A stretch of DNA of 46,158 nucleotides from an archaeon (GCA_018671245.1 JABHIB010000005.1:1-46158), one strand, 5' to 3'; counted from the first letter of the stretch, positions 27,188-36,780 are shown. A program made the numbers and translations. Notes: generated by a model from the letters alone, not told the origin.

Positions 27188-27262
27188 TAGCGAGAGAAGG
27201 ATTTGAACCTACGACCTCCGGGTTATGAGCCCGACGAGCACTCCTAACTGCTCCATCTCGCT
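27188..27262 (-). tRNA. Initiator tRNA-Met(CAT)
   Basis: Reverse complement AGCGAGA...TCTCGCTA with A1-T72 and CGGGCTCATAACCCG (three G-C pairs in the anticodon stem), the archaeal initiator signature. Confidence 0.92.
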
Positions 27263-27301
27263 AATAAGATTGAGAAAGAATTCTTTTTTAAATGTTATGT
27301 T

Positions 27302-27547
27302 TTACCGCCTAACTAGTTTTTTACTTAACTTTTTGAAAGGACCTTTATTATCGACGATTAGTTCACCAATTATTGCAAAAGGAATTGTAACTGCAATAAC
27401 TATCCAAATAACTTTCCAAGTTATCTGAGCATCTGTAGCTAAAACTACTGCAAGTAAATCTTCTGCAACTCCCATAATAACTCCAAAGATTAAGAACTCT
27501 AAGAAAATTTCTAAACGTTTATGCCTCTTTAATTTATGCAGCTTCAT
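27302..27547 (-). CDS. Small membrane protein, hypothetical
   Basis: 81-aa ORF with two hydrophobic segments; TATA-like upstream. Confidence 0.6.
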   Translation of the reverse strand: MKLHKLKRHKRLEIFLEFLIFGVIMGVAEDLLAVVLATDAQITWKVIWIVIAVTIPFAIIGELIVDNKGPFKKLSKKLVRR

Positions 27548-27627
27548 ATATACAATCTGAAATTGTTCATATTTAAAAGTTTCTAAATTAGAAATCTTTA
27601 AAAACAGGTTTAGTTATCCTCAATTAT

Positions 27628-27711
27628 GCCGAGATCGCATAACCTGGTATTGCACCGGACTGCTAATCCGGGCCCTCTATGGGCGTCTGGGTTCAAATCC
27701 CAGTCTCGGCG
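27628..27711 (+). tRNA. tRNA-Ser(GCT)
   Basis: Acceptor GCCGAGA/TCTCGGC, G discriminator, anticodon loop CTGCTAA, long variable arm, T loop TTCAAAT. Confidence 0.94.
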
Positions 27712-27730
27712 TTTTTTATTATCAGATAAG

Positions 27731-27982
27731 ATGGAAAAAGACCTGATAGATTATATGGTAGAGAACCCAACAAAAATTCCAGAAGAAGTTGGTAGGTTGC
27801 ATGAACACTCTCTAGAAGAACTTTGTAGATTAAAGAGAGAACTAAATAGATTTATAGGAGTTTGTCCTGATAACCTTCAAAGTATGCCTGAAGAAATAGA
27901 ATCTTATGTAGAGAATGAACATGAACTATTGAACGAAGTAAAAGAGATGGTCCAAATAAATCTATACAATATGTACAACTAA
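27731..27982 (+). CDS. Hypothetical protein
   Basis: ATG 27731 after tRNA-Ser; the supplied start 27626 runs through the tRNA gene. Confidence 0.55.
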   Translation: MEKDLIDYMVENPTKIPEEVGRLHEHSLEELCRLKRELNRFIGVCPDNLQSMPEEIESYVENEHELLNEVKEMVQINLYNMYN

Positions 27983-28024
27983 TCTCACCAATATCTTTTT
28001 AAATTCTTTAATCTAATTTAGATT

Positions 28025-28477
28025 ATGATCTTAATATCACTATTAGCGTTACTAGGACTGTTTGCAGGAGTTATAATTGCTAAGTTTACAAAAGAGGAAC
28101 TAAAGTCTGGGAAAAAATATTTCATAATCTTCTCAAAGACTATGTTATTCATTATCACAATATATCTGTTATATCTTTGTAACCTAAATTGGATGCTATC
28201 TGGAGTTTTAGTGGGCGCAGTTCTAACACTATTCATAAAAAATATATATTTATATCTTGGCTTGGCAATGTTTTCAAGTTTAAATGCAAATCTTGCCCTA
28301 TTCATATTTTTATTTGGATTACCTCACGGAACACTAATTCACTCAAAAAAGAATCTAATCTTAACAAGTTCAATACTATTTTTGATTACATCTCTGATAA
28401 TGGTAATCAACATCCCACAAACTCTCCTACTTTCAATTTCAGCAGGGGCAATATTCTCAATATTTCTAAAGAAATAG
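28025..28477 (+). CDS. Multi-helix membrane protein, hypothetical
   Basis: 150-aa hydrophobic ORF. Confidence 0.6.
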   Translation: MILISLLALLGLFAGVIIAKFTKEELKSGKKYFIIFSKTMLFIITIYLLYLCNLNWMLSGVLVGAVLTLFIKNIYLYLGLAMFSSLNANLALFIFLFGLPHGTLIHSKKNLILTSSILFLITSLIMVINIPQTLLLSISAGAIFSIFLKK

Positions 28478-28517
28478 TTACCAAAACCCTTAAAAATACA
28501 TTTTTCAGAATTTCTTT

Positions 28518-29258
28518 ATGGCACTATATATGATTGGAATAGGATTGAATGATGAAAAAGACATATCTGTAAAAGGGTTAGAGCTAATCAAAAAAGCAGA
28601 TAAGGTATATTTAGAAAATTATACATCTGTCCTAGACTGTTCAATTCAAGATCTTGAAAAGTTCTATGGGAAAGAAATAATCTTAGCAGATAGAAACATG
28701 ATAGAGAATGGAATCTCAGACATTCTAGAAGAATCAAAAGAACAGAATATCGCTGTGCTAATTGTGGGTGACGTTCTAGTTGCAACAACTCATATAGGGA
28801 TCCTATTAGAAGCAGAAGAAAAAGGAATCGATGTAGAAGTTATACACAACTCCTCAATTTTTAATGCTATAGGTGATGTTGGTCTATTTTCTTATGAATT
28901 CGGAAAGATAACTTCTATACCATTCGGATACCAAAATGTAGAAGTTCCAATAAGAGTATTCAATGATAATTACAAATTAGGATATCATACATTATTTTTA
29001 CTAGATTTAGATCCAAAAAATGACAAATATCTGGAGATCCCAGAAGCTGCAAGATACTTAATAGATAAAGGTATAGATCCGGAATTAATCTCAATAGGGT
29101 GTGCAAGAATGGGAAGCAAGAATAAAGAGATTAAAGTTGCAAAGTTAAAAGATCTAGCAAAATCCACATTCAAACAAAAGTTACACTGTTTGATAATTCC
29201 TGGAAAGATGCATTTCATTGAAGAAGAGGCAATTGAAAGGTGGAAAGAACAAAAATAA
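28518..29258 (+). CDS. dphB: Diphthine synthase
   Basis: 'MALYMIGIGLNDEKDISVKGLELIKKADKVYLENYTSVL', 'VLIVGDVLVATTHIGILLEAEEKGIDVEVIHNSSIFNAIGDVGL' SAM tetrapyrrole-methylase-fold motifs. Confidence 0.96.
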   Translation: MALYMIGIGLNDEKDISVKGLELIKKADKVYLENYTSVLDCSIQDLEKFYGKEIILADRNMIENGISDILEESKEQNIAVLIVGDVLVATTHIGILLEAEEKGIDVEVIHNSSIFNAIGDVGLFSYEFGKITSIPFGYQNVEVPIRVFNDNYKLGYHTLFLLDLDPKNDKYLEIPEAARYLIDKGIDPELISIGCARMGSKNKEIKVAKLKDLAKSTFKQKLHCLIIPGKMHFIEEEAIERWKEQK

Positions 29259-29452
29259 TTGTAAGAACTAATGCAAATGAGAATTCTATAAAATTTGATA
29301 AAGATTTTGACGCCTACAGAGTTTCAGTCAAATCATCTCCAGAGAAAGGCAAGGCAAATTCAGAGCTTGAAAAATTCCTAACAAAACATTTTAAAAGAAA
29401 AGTAAAAATAATTTCAGGTTTTAAGGCTAAAAGAAAAATTATCGAATTCTAA
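29240..29452 (+). CDS. DUF167 (YggU) family protein, GTG start
   Basis: 'KIIVRTNANENSIKF…YRVSVKSSPEKGKANSELEKFLTKHFKRKVKIISGFKAKRKII'. Confidence 0.88.
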   Translation: MERTKIIVRTNANENSIKFDKDFDAYRVSVKSSPEKGKANSELEKFLTKHFKRKVKIISGFKAKRKIIEF

Positions 29453-30411
29453 ATTAAAGAGGTAAGTTTACCAATAAATAGGACATACAATATTATTAAC
29501 ATAAATCCTTCCCACCTTGTAACTTCTCTATCTTGGGTTGTAAAGAAATATGTTAGAGTTGCTAAAATCATCACAGGAAGAGAAAATGTTAAGATTGAAC
29601 GAGGAATGATTAAAGTTCCGAGAAAAGTAGGGATTCCCATTACTGCTAATGTATTAAAGATATTCGAACCAAGAACATTACCGATTGCCATTTCAGGGTT
29701 ACCCTTTTTAGCTGCAGTAAATGATACAAATAATTCAGGTAATGAAGTTCCCAATGCAACCGCACTAACTGCAATTATCTCTTTAGCTATATTTAACATA
29801 GAAGATAGTTGAATAACCGATTCGATACAATACTTTGCACCCAACATAATAAAAATAGAGCTTATTCCAAGACTAAACCAAACTTTTTTATCCAATCCTT
29901 TTGGCTTTTTAACTTTATTTCTCTTCTTAATTTCTTTTTTAATCTCTTTATCCGGTTTTTTAGTTGAAACAGTATATGTGATATAAACTCCCAATAAACA
30001 TAAAGAAAGTATTGCTTCTCCAATTGTAAATAATCCATCCCATATAGATATACTGAACAATACGGTTGCCCCAAATAACATTGGAAGGTCAACATTACTC
30101 AACCTATACTCAACTTTCAATTTTTTCCCTAAGATTGCAGCAACACCCAGAACCAAGAATATATTTGCTATATTTGATCCAATAACATTTCCTACAACGA
30201 TTTCGGAAGAGTTTCGCAAAACTGCAAAAATAGAAGAAACTAATTCTGGAAGAGAAGTACCTATGGCGACAATTGTAACTCCTACAATGAATGCAGGCAT
30301 TTTGAGAAACAAACCAATTTTCTCTGCAGCATCAGTAAAATAATCTGAAGCTTTAATCAAAGCGACCAAGCTTGCTATAAAAACTATGATCCATATTGTC
30401 AAATTTAACAT
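29449..30411 (-). CDS. Calcium/sodium antiporter (CaCA family)
   Basis: Two alpha repeats 'VAIGTSLPELVSSIFAVLRNSSEIVVGNVIGSNIANI' and 'VALGTSLPELFVSFTAAKKGNPEMAIGNVLGSNIFNTL'. Confidence 0.96.
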   Translation of the reverse strand: MLNLTIWIIVFIASLVALIKASDYFTDAAEKIGLFLKMPAFIVGVTIVAIGTSLPELVSSIFAVLRNSSEIVVGNVIGSNIANIFLVLGVAAILGKKLKVEYRLSNVDLPMLFGATVLFSISIWDGLFTIGEAILSLCLLGVYITYTVSTKKPDKEIKKEIKKRNKVKKPKGLDKKVWFSLGISSIFIMLGAKYCIESVIQLSSMLNIAKEIIAVSAVALGTSLPELFVSFTAAKKGNPEMAIGNVLGSNIFNTLAVMGIPTFLGTLIIPRSILTFSLPVMILATLTYFFTTQDREVTRWEGFMLIILYVLFIGKLTSLI

Positions 30412-30448
30412 TAACTTAAATTTAAGAATTATCCTTTAAATATCTTTC

Positions 30449-30931
30449 TTATTTTTTAAAATTCATAATACTTTCAAAATGTTCTTCAATAATCTCACCA
30501 GTTATTGCATTGATTCTAACATTAAGAACATTCAGTGCTTTAGTAACATAAGTTACATTCCAGACTGGAAATTCTTTTTGTTGTATGATGATAATTTTAT
30601 TAGCTTCTTCTTCACTGTTATATTTTTCATCAACTAACTTTTTAATTAATTCATCAACACTCTCTATTTTAATATCTTCAAGACGAAGTTCATTAATTTT
30701 AGTTTTTTCTTTTCTAAAAATTTCATCACTATCTATAGAAATAACATCATTTTCAATATTAAATACTGCCATCACATCATTAGCAGGATCATAATAATGG
30801 GTTTGCCACTCACCTATTTTATTATTATAAAATGCACTGACTAAATATCCTTCTTGATGTTCAGATTTCCAATTAGCAAAATCTTCACATTCTTTGACTT
30901 TTTCAATAGTGTTTTTTAGTTTTTTTAACAT
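30449..30931 (-). CDS. Hypothetical protein with PepSY-like C-terminus
   Basis: 'PVWNVTYVTKALNVLNVRINAITGEIIEEHFESI'. Confidence 0.5.
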   Translation of the reverse strand: MLKKLKNTIEKVKECEDFANWKSEHQEGYLVSAFYNNKIGEWQTHYYDPANDVMAVFNIENDVISIDSDEIFRKEKTKINELRLEDIKIESVDELIKKLVDEKYNSEEEANKIIIIQQKEFPVWNVTYVTKALNVLNVRINAITGEIIEEHFESIMNFKK

Positions 30932-30950
30932 TTTACTCTAATCTTTCTTC

Positions 30951-30977
30951 TTAATTTATATTTAAAGTTAACTGAAA
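30951..30977 (-). promoter_or_regulatory. Promoter of the 30449-30931 gene, identical to the thrS promoter
   Basis: 27-nt exact match ttaatttatatttaaagttaactgaaa with 34268-34294. Confidence 0.6.
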
Positions 30978-31125
30978 AGTCCATATAACTCTTACCAATA
31001 AACTATTTTAAGGCAGATTTCATCTAGGTGTACAGATATTTTCACCAAAATTATAGAAGTACTAAAAAAGATTTAAATAGTACTTCTGTTTTTTATCAGT
31101 TCTTATAGTAAGGAATTATAAAAAA

Positions 31126-31863
31126 ATGAATTGGGAAAAATTTAATCCATTAATGTTTTTGATGGCTCTTGGTGCCGGAGGAATATCTGTAATACCTTTT
31201 GCAATTTTTCAGTATACTACTGAACATGGAAAAGGATTAGTTACACTATCTCAGATGGGGACAGATAGTTTAGCATTTATTAGTGAAAAAGAGATGGAAT
31301 CTGTACTCGGAATTGATAATAAAGCTTCTTTAATTTTAGTTAAACTTTCTACGATTGGTACAGAAGATAAATTTCGTAAAGATTTTGCCGAACTCGGAAT
31401 AAGCGAGGATATGAAAACCTGGCAAGAGAAAATTGGCGGCATCATAGGTACAATTGCTGGAACATTCAATCTTCTTACTATGATAACTACTTTAGTAAGT
31501 TTAATTATTGCAGCAGTGATAATTTTAGTAATAATATACATTAATACTGTTAATAAACGGAAACAAATCGGCATTTTGAAGGCCATTGGAATTGATCAAG
31601 AAGTCATTATTTTTTCTTATATCTTTCAGGCATTATTTTATTGTATTGCAGGGATATTTTTTGGGTTACTCCTCATATGGGGATTAACAAATATTTTCAC
31701 TCAAAATCCAATTCCATTCCCTATGGGAGAAGTTTCACCAATCATCACATTCCCACTTTTAGCCAAAAGTTCAATAAGTTTATTATTAATATCGCTTATC
31801 GGAGGATTCCTTCCATCTTGGCAAACTGCTAGACAAAGTATACTGGATTCAATATGGGGATAA
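31126..31863 (+). CDS. ABC transporter permease (FtsX/MacB type), 5'-truncated and fused to an unrelated N-terminal segment
   Basis: C-terminal FtsX-like module 'VIIYINTVNKRKQIGILKAIGIDQEVIIFSYIFQALFYCIAGI'; N-terminal 'MNWEKFNPLMFLMALGAGGISVIPFAIFQYTTEHGKG' is not FtsX/MacB-like. Confidence 0.7.
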   Translation: MNWEKFNPLMFLMALGAGGISVIPFAIFQYTTEHGKGLVTLSQMGTDSLAFISEKEMESVLGIDNKASLILVKLSTIGTEDKFRKDFAELGISEDMKTWQEKIGGIIGTIAGTFNLLTMITTLVSLIIAAVIILVIIYINTVNKRKQIGILKAIGIDQEVIIFSYIFQALFYCIAGIFFGLLLIWGLTNIFTQNPIPFPMGEVSPIITFPLLAKSSISLLLISLIGGFLPSWQTARQSILDSIWG

Positions 31864-31869
31864 AATAAA

Positions 31870-32544
31870 ATGATCGAGATAAAAAATTTAAAGAAAATTT
31901 ATGATATGGGTGCAATAAAGGTAAAGGCATTAAATGACATATCAATAAATATAGAAAAAGGTGAGTTTGTAGCATTAATGGGGGCTAGCGGTTCTGGAAA
32001 ATCTACATTTTTACACCAAGTTGGATTATTAGATAGTCCTACTTCTGGAGACATCATAATTGATAATATTAATGTTTTGGATTTATCGGAAAAAGAAAAA
32101 ACTCTTTTCAGATTAAATAAATTAGGTTATGTATTCCAAGAATATGCAATTCTTGAAGAATTAACTGCACTAGAGAATGTATATCTTCCAGTTTTAATGA
32201 TGGGCAAGAGTAAACAAGAATGTATAGCTGCTGCTAAGGAAGTTTTAGAAAAAGTAGGTTTGGGAGACAGGATGGACCATTTTCAAAAAGAATTATCTGG
32301 AGGTCAACAACAGAGAGTAGCTATAGCTAGGGCACTTGTTAATAAACCAAAGATTCTTTTTGCAGATGAAGCTACTGCAAATTTAGATACCAAATCTTCT
32401 ATACAAATCCTTGAACTATTCAGGGAATTAAATAAAAAGTATGGACAAACAATAATCATGGTAACTCATGAAAATTTCCATAAAAAATATGTGGATAGAA
32501 TCATTTATTTAAAAGATGGCAAAGTCATCAAAAATATGGAATAA
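31870..32544 (+). CDS. ABC transporter ATP-binding protein (MacB/LolD type)
   Basis: Walker A 'GASGSGKSTF', signature 'LSGGQQQRVAIARAL', 'LFADEATANLD'. Confidence 0.95.
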   Translation: MIEIKNLKKIYDMGAIKVKALNDISINIEKGEFVALMGASGSGKSTFLHQVGLLDSPTSGDIIIDNINVLDLSEKEKTLFRLNKLGYVFQEYAILEELTALENVYLPVLMMGKSKQECIAAAKEVLEKVGLGDRMDHFQKELSGGQQQRVAIARALVNKPKILFADEATANLDTKSSIQILELFRELNKKYGQTIIMVTHENFHKKYVDRIIYLKDGKVIKNME

Positions 32545-32549
32545 TAATC

Positions 32550-34253
32550 TTACTTTTTTTCTTCAATCTCTTTCTTCAAATCTTTAACAAATTTATCTAT
32601 AGAAACTCCGAATTCTATCTTTCCATCTCTTGTTCTTATAGCTAATTTTTTGGCTTCAACTTCTTTCTCGCCAATTGTAATCATATAATTTATTTTTTGA
32701 TTTTGAGCATCTCTAACTTTTTTAGAAATTGATTCATTTCTATCATCTATTTCAACCCTAATATCATTTTTTTCTAATTCTTCTTTTATTTTATTAGAGT
32801 AGTCCAACACTTCATCATTAACATTCATTATCTTCACTTGTACTGGCGATAACCATAATGGGAATTTCCCAGCATAATGTTCAATAAGTATACCAAAGAA
32901 TCTTTCTAAGCTACCTAATAAAGCACGATGAACCATAACTGGCCTATGTTTTTTATTATCTTCTCCAGTATATTCTAAATCAAATTTTTCAGGCATAGAA
33001 AAATCTACTTGAATAGTCCCACATTGCCAAGATCTTCCAATAGAATCCTTTATATGAAAATCAATTTTCGGACCATAGAATGCGCCATCTCCTTCATTCA
33101 ATTGATATTTTAATTTTAATGTCTCTAATGCATTCTTTAATGAATTTTCTGCACTGTTCCACATTTCTTGAGTACCAATTGATTTTTCTGGTTTAGTAGA
33201 AAGTTCTAATTCGTAAGTCAATCCAAATGTTTTGTAAATCTCATCTGCCAAATTAATTATCTTAATTATTTCTTCTTCTAACTGTTTTTCAGTACAATAA
33301 ACATGGGCATCATCTTGCGTAAAGTTTCTAACCCTAAATAATCCATTAAGTACTCCAGATAATTCATGCCTATGGACTAATCCTAATTCAGCAAGTTTTA
33401 ATGGTAAATCTCTATAGCTATGTAATCTATCTTTGTAAACTAAAATTCCACCAGGGCAATTCATTGGTTTTACTGCATAATCCTTTTTATCAATTTTAGT
33501 AAAATACATATTTTCTTTGTAATTATCCCAATGTCCAGATTTTAACCACAACTCCTTATTCAAAATAATTGGAGTTTTAATTTCCTTATAATCATGTTTT
33601 TTATGGACTTCTTTCCAATAATCTGTAAGTGCATTATATATTACCATTCCATTCGGATGAAAGAAAGGAAAACCTGGACCTTCTTCATGGAAAGAAAATA
33701 AATTTAATTTTTCTCCTATTTTTTTATGATCTCTTTTCTTAGCTTCTTCTAACATAAATAAATATTTTCTCATCTCTTTTTTATCATAGAAGGCAGTACC
33801 ATAAATTCTTTGAAGCATTTCATTATTAGAATCTCCTTTCCAATAAGCTCCTGCAGTACTTAGAATTTTGAAAGCTTTAATTTCTTTAGTTGATTCAACA
33901 TGAGGTCCTGCACAAAGGTCAATAAATTTCTCTTGTTCATAGAATGTGATTTCTCCCTTTAAATCCTCCAATAATTCTAATTTCAAAGGTTCATTTTTTA
34001 GAATTTTCTTAGCCTCTGCTCTAGAAACTTCTTTTTTAACAATTTTAATATCTTTTTTAATAAGTTCTTTACATTTAGCTTCTATACTTTTCAAATCTTC
34101 AGGAGTAAAACCTTCTTTTTTGTCAAAATCATAATAGAATCCGTTCTCAATTGAAGGGCCAATACCTAGTTTAACTTTAGGAAATAATTCTTGTACTGCT
34201 TGAGCAAGAACATGACTTGCACTGTGCCTAAGTGTATCTAAGTCTTTTTTCAT
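32550..34253 (-). CDS. thrS: Threonyl-tRNA synthetase, bacterial-type editing domain, no TGS domain
   Basis: 'HSASHVLAQAVQELFP', 'CAGPHV', 'AVKPMNCPGGILVYK', 'FRVRNFTQDDAHVYC', 'SPVQVKIMNV'. Confidence 0.96.
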   Translation of the reverse strand: MKKDLDTLRHSASHVLAQAVQELFPKVKLGIGPSIENGFYYDFDKKEGFTPEDLKSIEAKCKELIKKDIKIVKKEVSRAEAKKILKNEPLKLELLEDLKGEITFYEQEKFIDLCAGPHVESTKEIKAFKILSTAGAYWKGDSNNEMLQRIYGTAFYDKKEMRKYLFMLEEAKKRDHKKIGEKLNLFSFHEEGPGFPFFHPNGMVIYNALTDYWKEVHKKHDYKEIKTPIILNKELWLKSGHWDNYKENMYFTKIDKKDYAVKPMNCPGGILVYKDRLHSYRDLPLKLAELGLVHRHELSGVLNGLFRVRNFTQDDAHVYCTEKQLEEEIIKIINLADEIYKTFGLTYELELSTKPEKSIGTQEMWNSAENSLKNALETLKLKYQLNEGDGAFYGPKIDFHIKDSIGRSWQCGTIQVDFSMPEKFDLEYTGEDNKKHRPVMVHRALLGSLERFFGILIEHYAGKFPLWLSPVQVKIMNVNDEVLDYSNKIKEELEKNDIRVEIDDRNESISKKVRDAQNQKINYMITIGEKEVEAKKLAIRTRDGKIEFGVSIDKFVKDLKKEIEEKK

Positions 34254-34267
34254 ATCTAATTTATCTT

Positions 34268-34294
34268 TTAATTTATATTTAAAGTTAACTGAAA
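34268..34294 (-). promoter_or_regulatory. thrS promoter (BRE/TATA) shared with 30951-30977
   Basis: Exact 27-nt match; minus strand reads TTTCAGTTAACTTTAAATATAAATTAA ~15 nt before the thrS start. Confidence 0.6.
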
Positions 34295-34413
34295 TTTCTA
34301 TTAATTTTTTTCTTAATATAATGGATTTCTATTTTAGAATTATTTCTGCAATACTATTTAGGAATCCAATAATCAAACAATATATATATATACTTTTCTT
34401 CATTCTAATTTTT

Positions 34414-34899
34414 ATGGAACAATATTGGATGTCAAAGAAATTTGATTTTGTAAATTTAAGAAATTGTTTAGATTGGTATGATGCTTCCTCTATTTATATT
34501 AGGGACTGTGGAGGAATTAGAGAAGATGGAAAATATAGTAACTACGGGCTTACCAAGGTAAAAGATGATTTAGAAGGCAAAACTCTTGATTTTCAAAAAG
34601 ATGATTCAGGACTACACATAATTATTGATTCTGATAAAGTATTCCATTTTCCATTAAAAAATTATAATAAAGGATTTAGTTTGGCGTATGATAGGATTGA
34701 AAAAACTGGAAAAATGATTATATTAAGTCATGGTGTTGATCCCTATGATGAAAACCTTCCAGAACCAAGGGAATCTTTTTTAAGAACTGTTTTTGATAAT
34801 CATCTGATGGAAATCTCATTTTCAGGAAGAATAAATTTAAAATTTCATTCTTGGTGGCATAAGCCTCATTTTAAATATTGGATGATAGATAAACCTTGA
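34414..34899 (+). CDS. Hypothetical protein
   Basis: ATG 34414 favoured by TATA 'caatatatatatatac' ~25-30 nt upstream; supplied ORF start 34321 lies upstream of that promoter. Confidence 0.55.
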   Translation: MEQYWMSKKFDFVNLRNCLDWYDASSIYIRDCGGIREDGKYSNYGLTKVKDDLEGKTLDFQKDDSGLHIIIDSDKVFHFPLKNYNKGFSLAYDRIEKTGKMIILSHGVDPYDENLPEPRESFLRTVFDNHLMEISFSGRINLKFHSWWHKPHFKYWMIDKP

Positions 34900-34981
34900 A
34901 AAAGTTTTAAGAACTGTTCAAATCTGGAATGGGACAGTTATAGAAGTTACGGCGGATAAAAACAACCTTTAAAGAAGTATT

Positions 34982-35620
34982 TTATGTCTTTTTACGATTA
35001 ATTACAATTTCAGAAACTTCCATGGTTTTAGGTAAATCTAAAATGTCCATCATTAATGTTGCCAAATCTTTGGATTCCATATATCCTTCTTTAATTATGC
35101 CTTCTCTGAGATTTGAATTAAAACCACCAGGATGAAATCCTATCACTCTAATGGGTTCATTTTTTAATTCAACTTGTAATGATCTAATAAATCCTTCCAC
35201 TGCATGTTTGCTAGCACAATATGTTGAATGTTTGTCAGACCCTTTTAATGAAGCAGTAGAACCTACAAAAACTAAATCTGTTTTATTCTTCTTAATTAAA
35301 GTAAATAATTCGTTCACTAACTTGATGGTTCCAACGATGTTTATTTTGAATAAATTATCTATATCAAATTCAATTTGTCCAACTTTTTCTAATGGCATAA
35401 TCCCTGAATTCAAAATTAATATATCAAAATCTGGGTGATTCTTTTTTACAAATTCAACTGTTTTTGAAATACTTTCATTGTCAGATAAATCAACGATAAT
35501 ATCTTGGAAGGGAGATTTATTTCTTGATAAATTAATCACCTGAAATTTCTTTTTTTCACACAATTTACCGATTTCTAATCCCAGACCACTACTTGCACCT
35601 GTAATTAACACCTTTTTCAT
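34982..35620 (-). CDS. Short-chain dehydrogenase/reductase
   Basis: 'KKVLITGASSGLGLEIGKLCEK', 'YCASKHAVEGFIRSLQVEL'; start moved to Met before KKVLITG. Confidence 0.9.
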   Translation of the reverse strand: MKKVLITGASSGLGLEIGKLCEKKKFQVINLSRNKSPFQDIIVDLSDNESISKTVEFVKKNHPDFDILILNSGIMPLEKVGQIEFDIDNLFKINIVGTIKLVNELFTLIKKNKTDLVFVGSTASLKGSDKHSTYCASKHAVEGFIRSLQVELKNEPIRVIGFHPGGFNSNLREGIIKEGYMESKDLATLMMDILDLPKTMEVSEIVINRKKT

Positions 35621-35749
35621 ATAAACTTCAATTATGTTTGAGTTATTAAAAACTTTTTGATTTTTCAACCTAAAGCGAGTTCACACAATTAATATATTTC
35701 ATAATCTTTTAACTAAAACTTTATATAGATTCATAACTTTTTTCTTTAT

Positions 35750-36223
35750 ATGATTTTTGATGAAAATATTGTTTCAATTATTGAACCAACTCGAGAATTA
35801 TCAGATTTATTTGAACAAATTAGAATTAAAATAAGTAGTTTAATACCAGGTGCTAAAATTGAATTAATCGGATCTCTCGCAATTCCTATGAAAGGGAAAC
35901 CTGAAATGGACATTCTAATTCAAACTGAGGATGTTGAGATTACTCAAGATAAATTAAGCACAATAAATTTTTCAAAAGGTCCAATAATTGAAGAGGAGGG
36001 TTTTTGTAAAAATAGAGATTATAAAATTCTAATAGAATTACATATAGTTCCCTTTAATCATAAAAGAATACATAAATACAAACAATTAATTAAACTTCTT
36101 CAAGAAAATGAAAAATTAAAAAAATCTTTTGAAAAATTAAAATTAAGTTACGAAGGGAAATCAATTAAGGAATATAAGGTTGCAAAAAATTTATTTATGG
36201 AAGAAAATAATCTTCTAAATTAA
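35750..36223 (+). CDS. GrpB-family (nucleotidyltransferase-fold) protein
   Basis: 'IELIGSLAIPMKGKPEMDILIQ' and C-terminal 'YKVAKNLFMEE'. Confidence 0.65.
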   Translation: MIFDENIVSIIEPTRELSDLFEQIRIKISSLIPGAKIELIGSLAIPMKGKPEMDILIQTEDVEITQDKLSTINFSKGPIIEEEGFCKNRDYKILIELHIVPFNHKRIHKYKQLIKLLQENEKLKKSFEKLKLSYEGKSIKEYKVAKNLFMEENNLLN

Positions 36224-36363
36224 AAAACTTCGCAGCAAAATCTTAGATGGTAATCTGATCACAATTTGGTTCTATTTAACTCTGTTCAGTTCAAGGCACA
36301 TAACCTTCATTATATCTAATATAATTTGAAGTTCCAAAAGAAATGAGTTTCTAATTATTGAAT

Positions 36364-36780
36364 TTATGCCTCATGATCTTTAATCCATCTAGAGATTTTT
36401 TTTGTTTTTGGAAAACCCCATTCTTCTGCAGTTTTATCTGCATTTTCTTCTAACCTCATGTCATCCTCTTCTTCCCAGTTTCTATTTTGTTTTACATGTC
36501 CCAATTCGTGAGCAAGGACAAATCTTAAAACATCGATTGGAATCTTTTTGGGAAAAGTAATTTGGAGAATCTTAAATTTTGATTTTATGGGTGGAAAATG
36601 CATAACTTGACCCAAGGCACCTTCGTGCAAGATCATCAAAATTAAATTCTTAGTTATTTTTTTATAATCCTCATTTGACATTTTCAATAAAACATCACTT
36701 AATGCTTTCTGAACTTTCTTATAGAATTGAATACTCTTTTGAGATTTTATAAATTTATTAACTTCTTTTTGTGATGGCAT
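36364..36780 (-). CDS. Small HExxH metallopeptidase-like protein
   Basis: 'LRFVLAHELGHVKQNRNWEEEDDMRLEENADKTAEEWGF', zincin motif with downstream Glu/Asp. Confidence 0.7.
   Translation of the reverse strand: MPSQKEVNKFIKSQKSIQFYKKVQKALSDVLLKMSNEDYKKITKNLILMILHEGALGQVMHFPPIKSKFKILQITFPKKIPIDVLRFVLAHELGHVKQNRNWEEEDDMRLEENADKTAEEWGFPKTKKISRWIKDHEA

Noticed and set aside
27626-27730. N-terminal part of ORF 27626-27982
   Set aside because: Is the tRNA-Ser gene; coding start moved to 27731.
30449-32544. Complete macrolide-export (MacB-type) system
   Set aside because: Permease lacks its N-terminal half and no adaptor protein is present; only the ATPase is complete.
36224-36363. Possible ncRNA in intergenic region
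   Set aside because: No C/D or H/ACA boxes or stable stem that I could identify.
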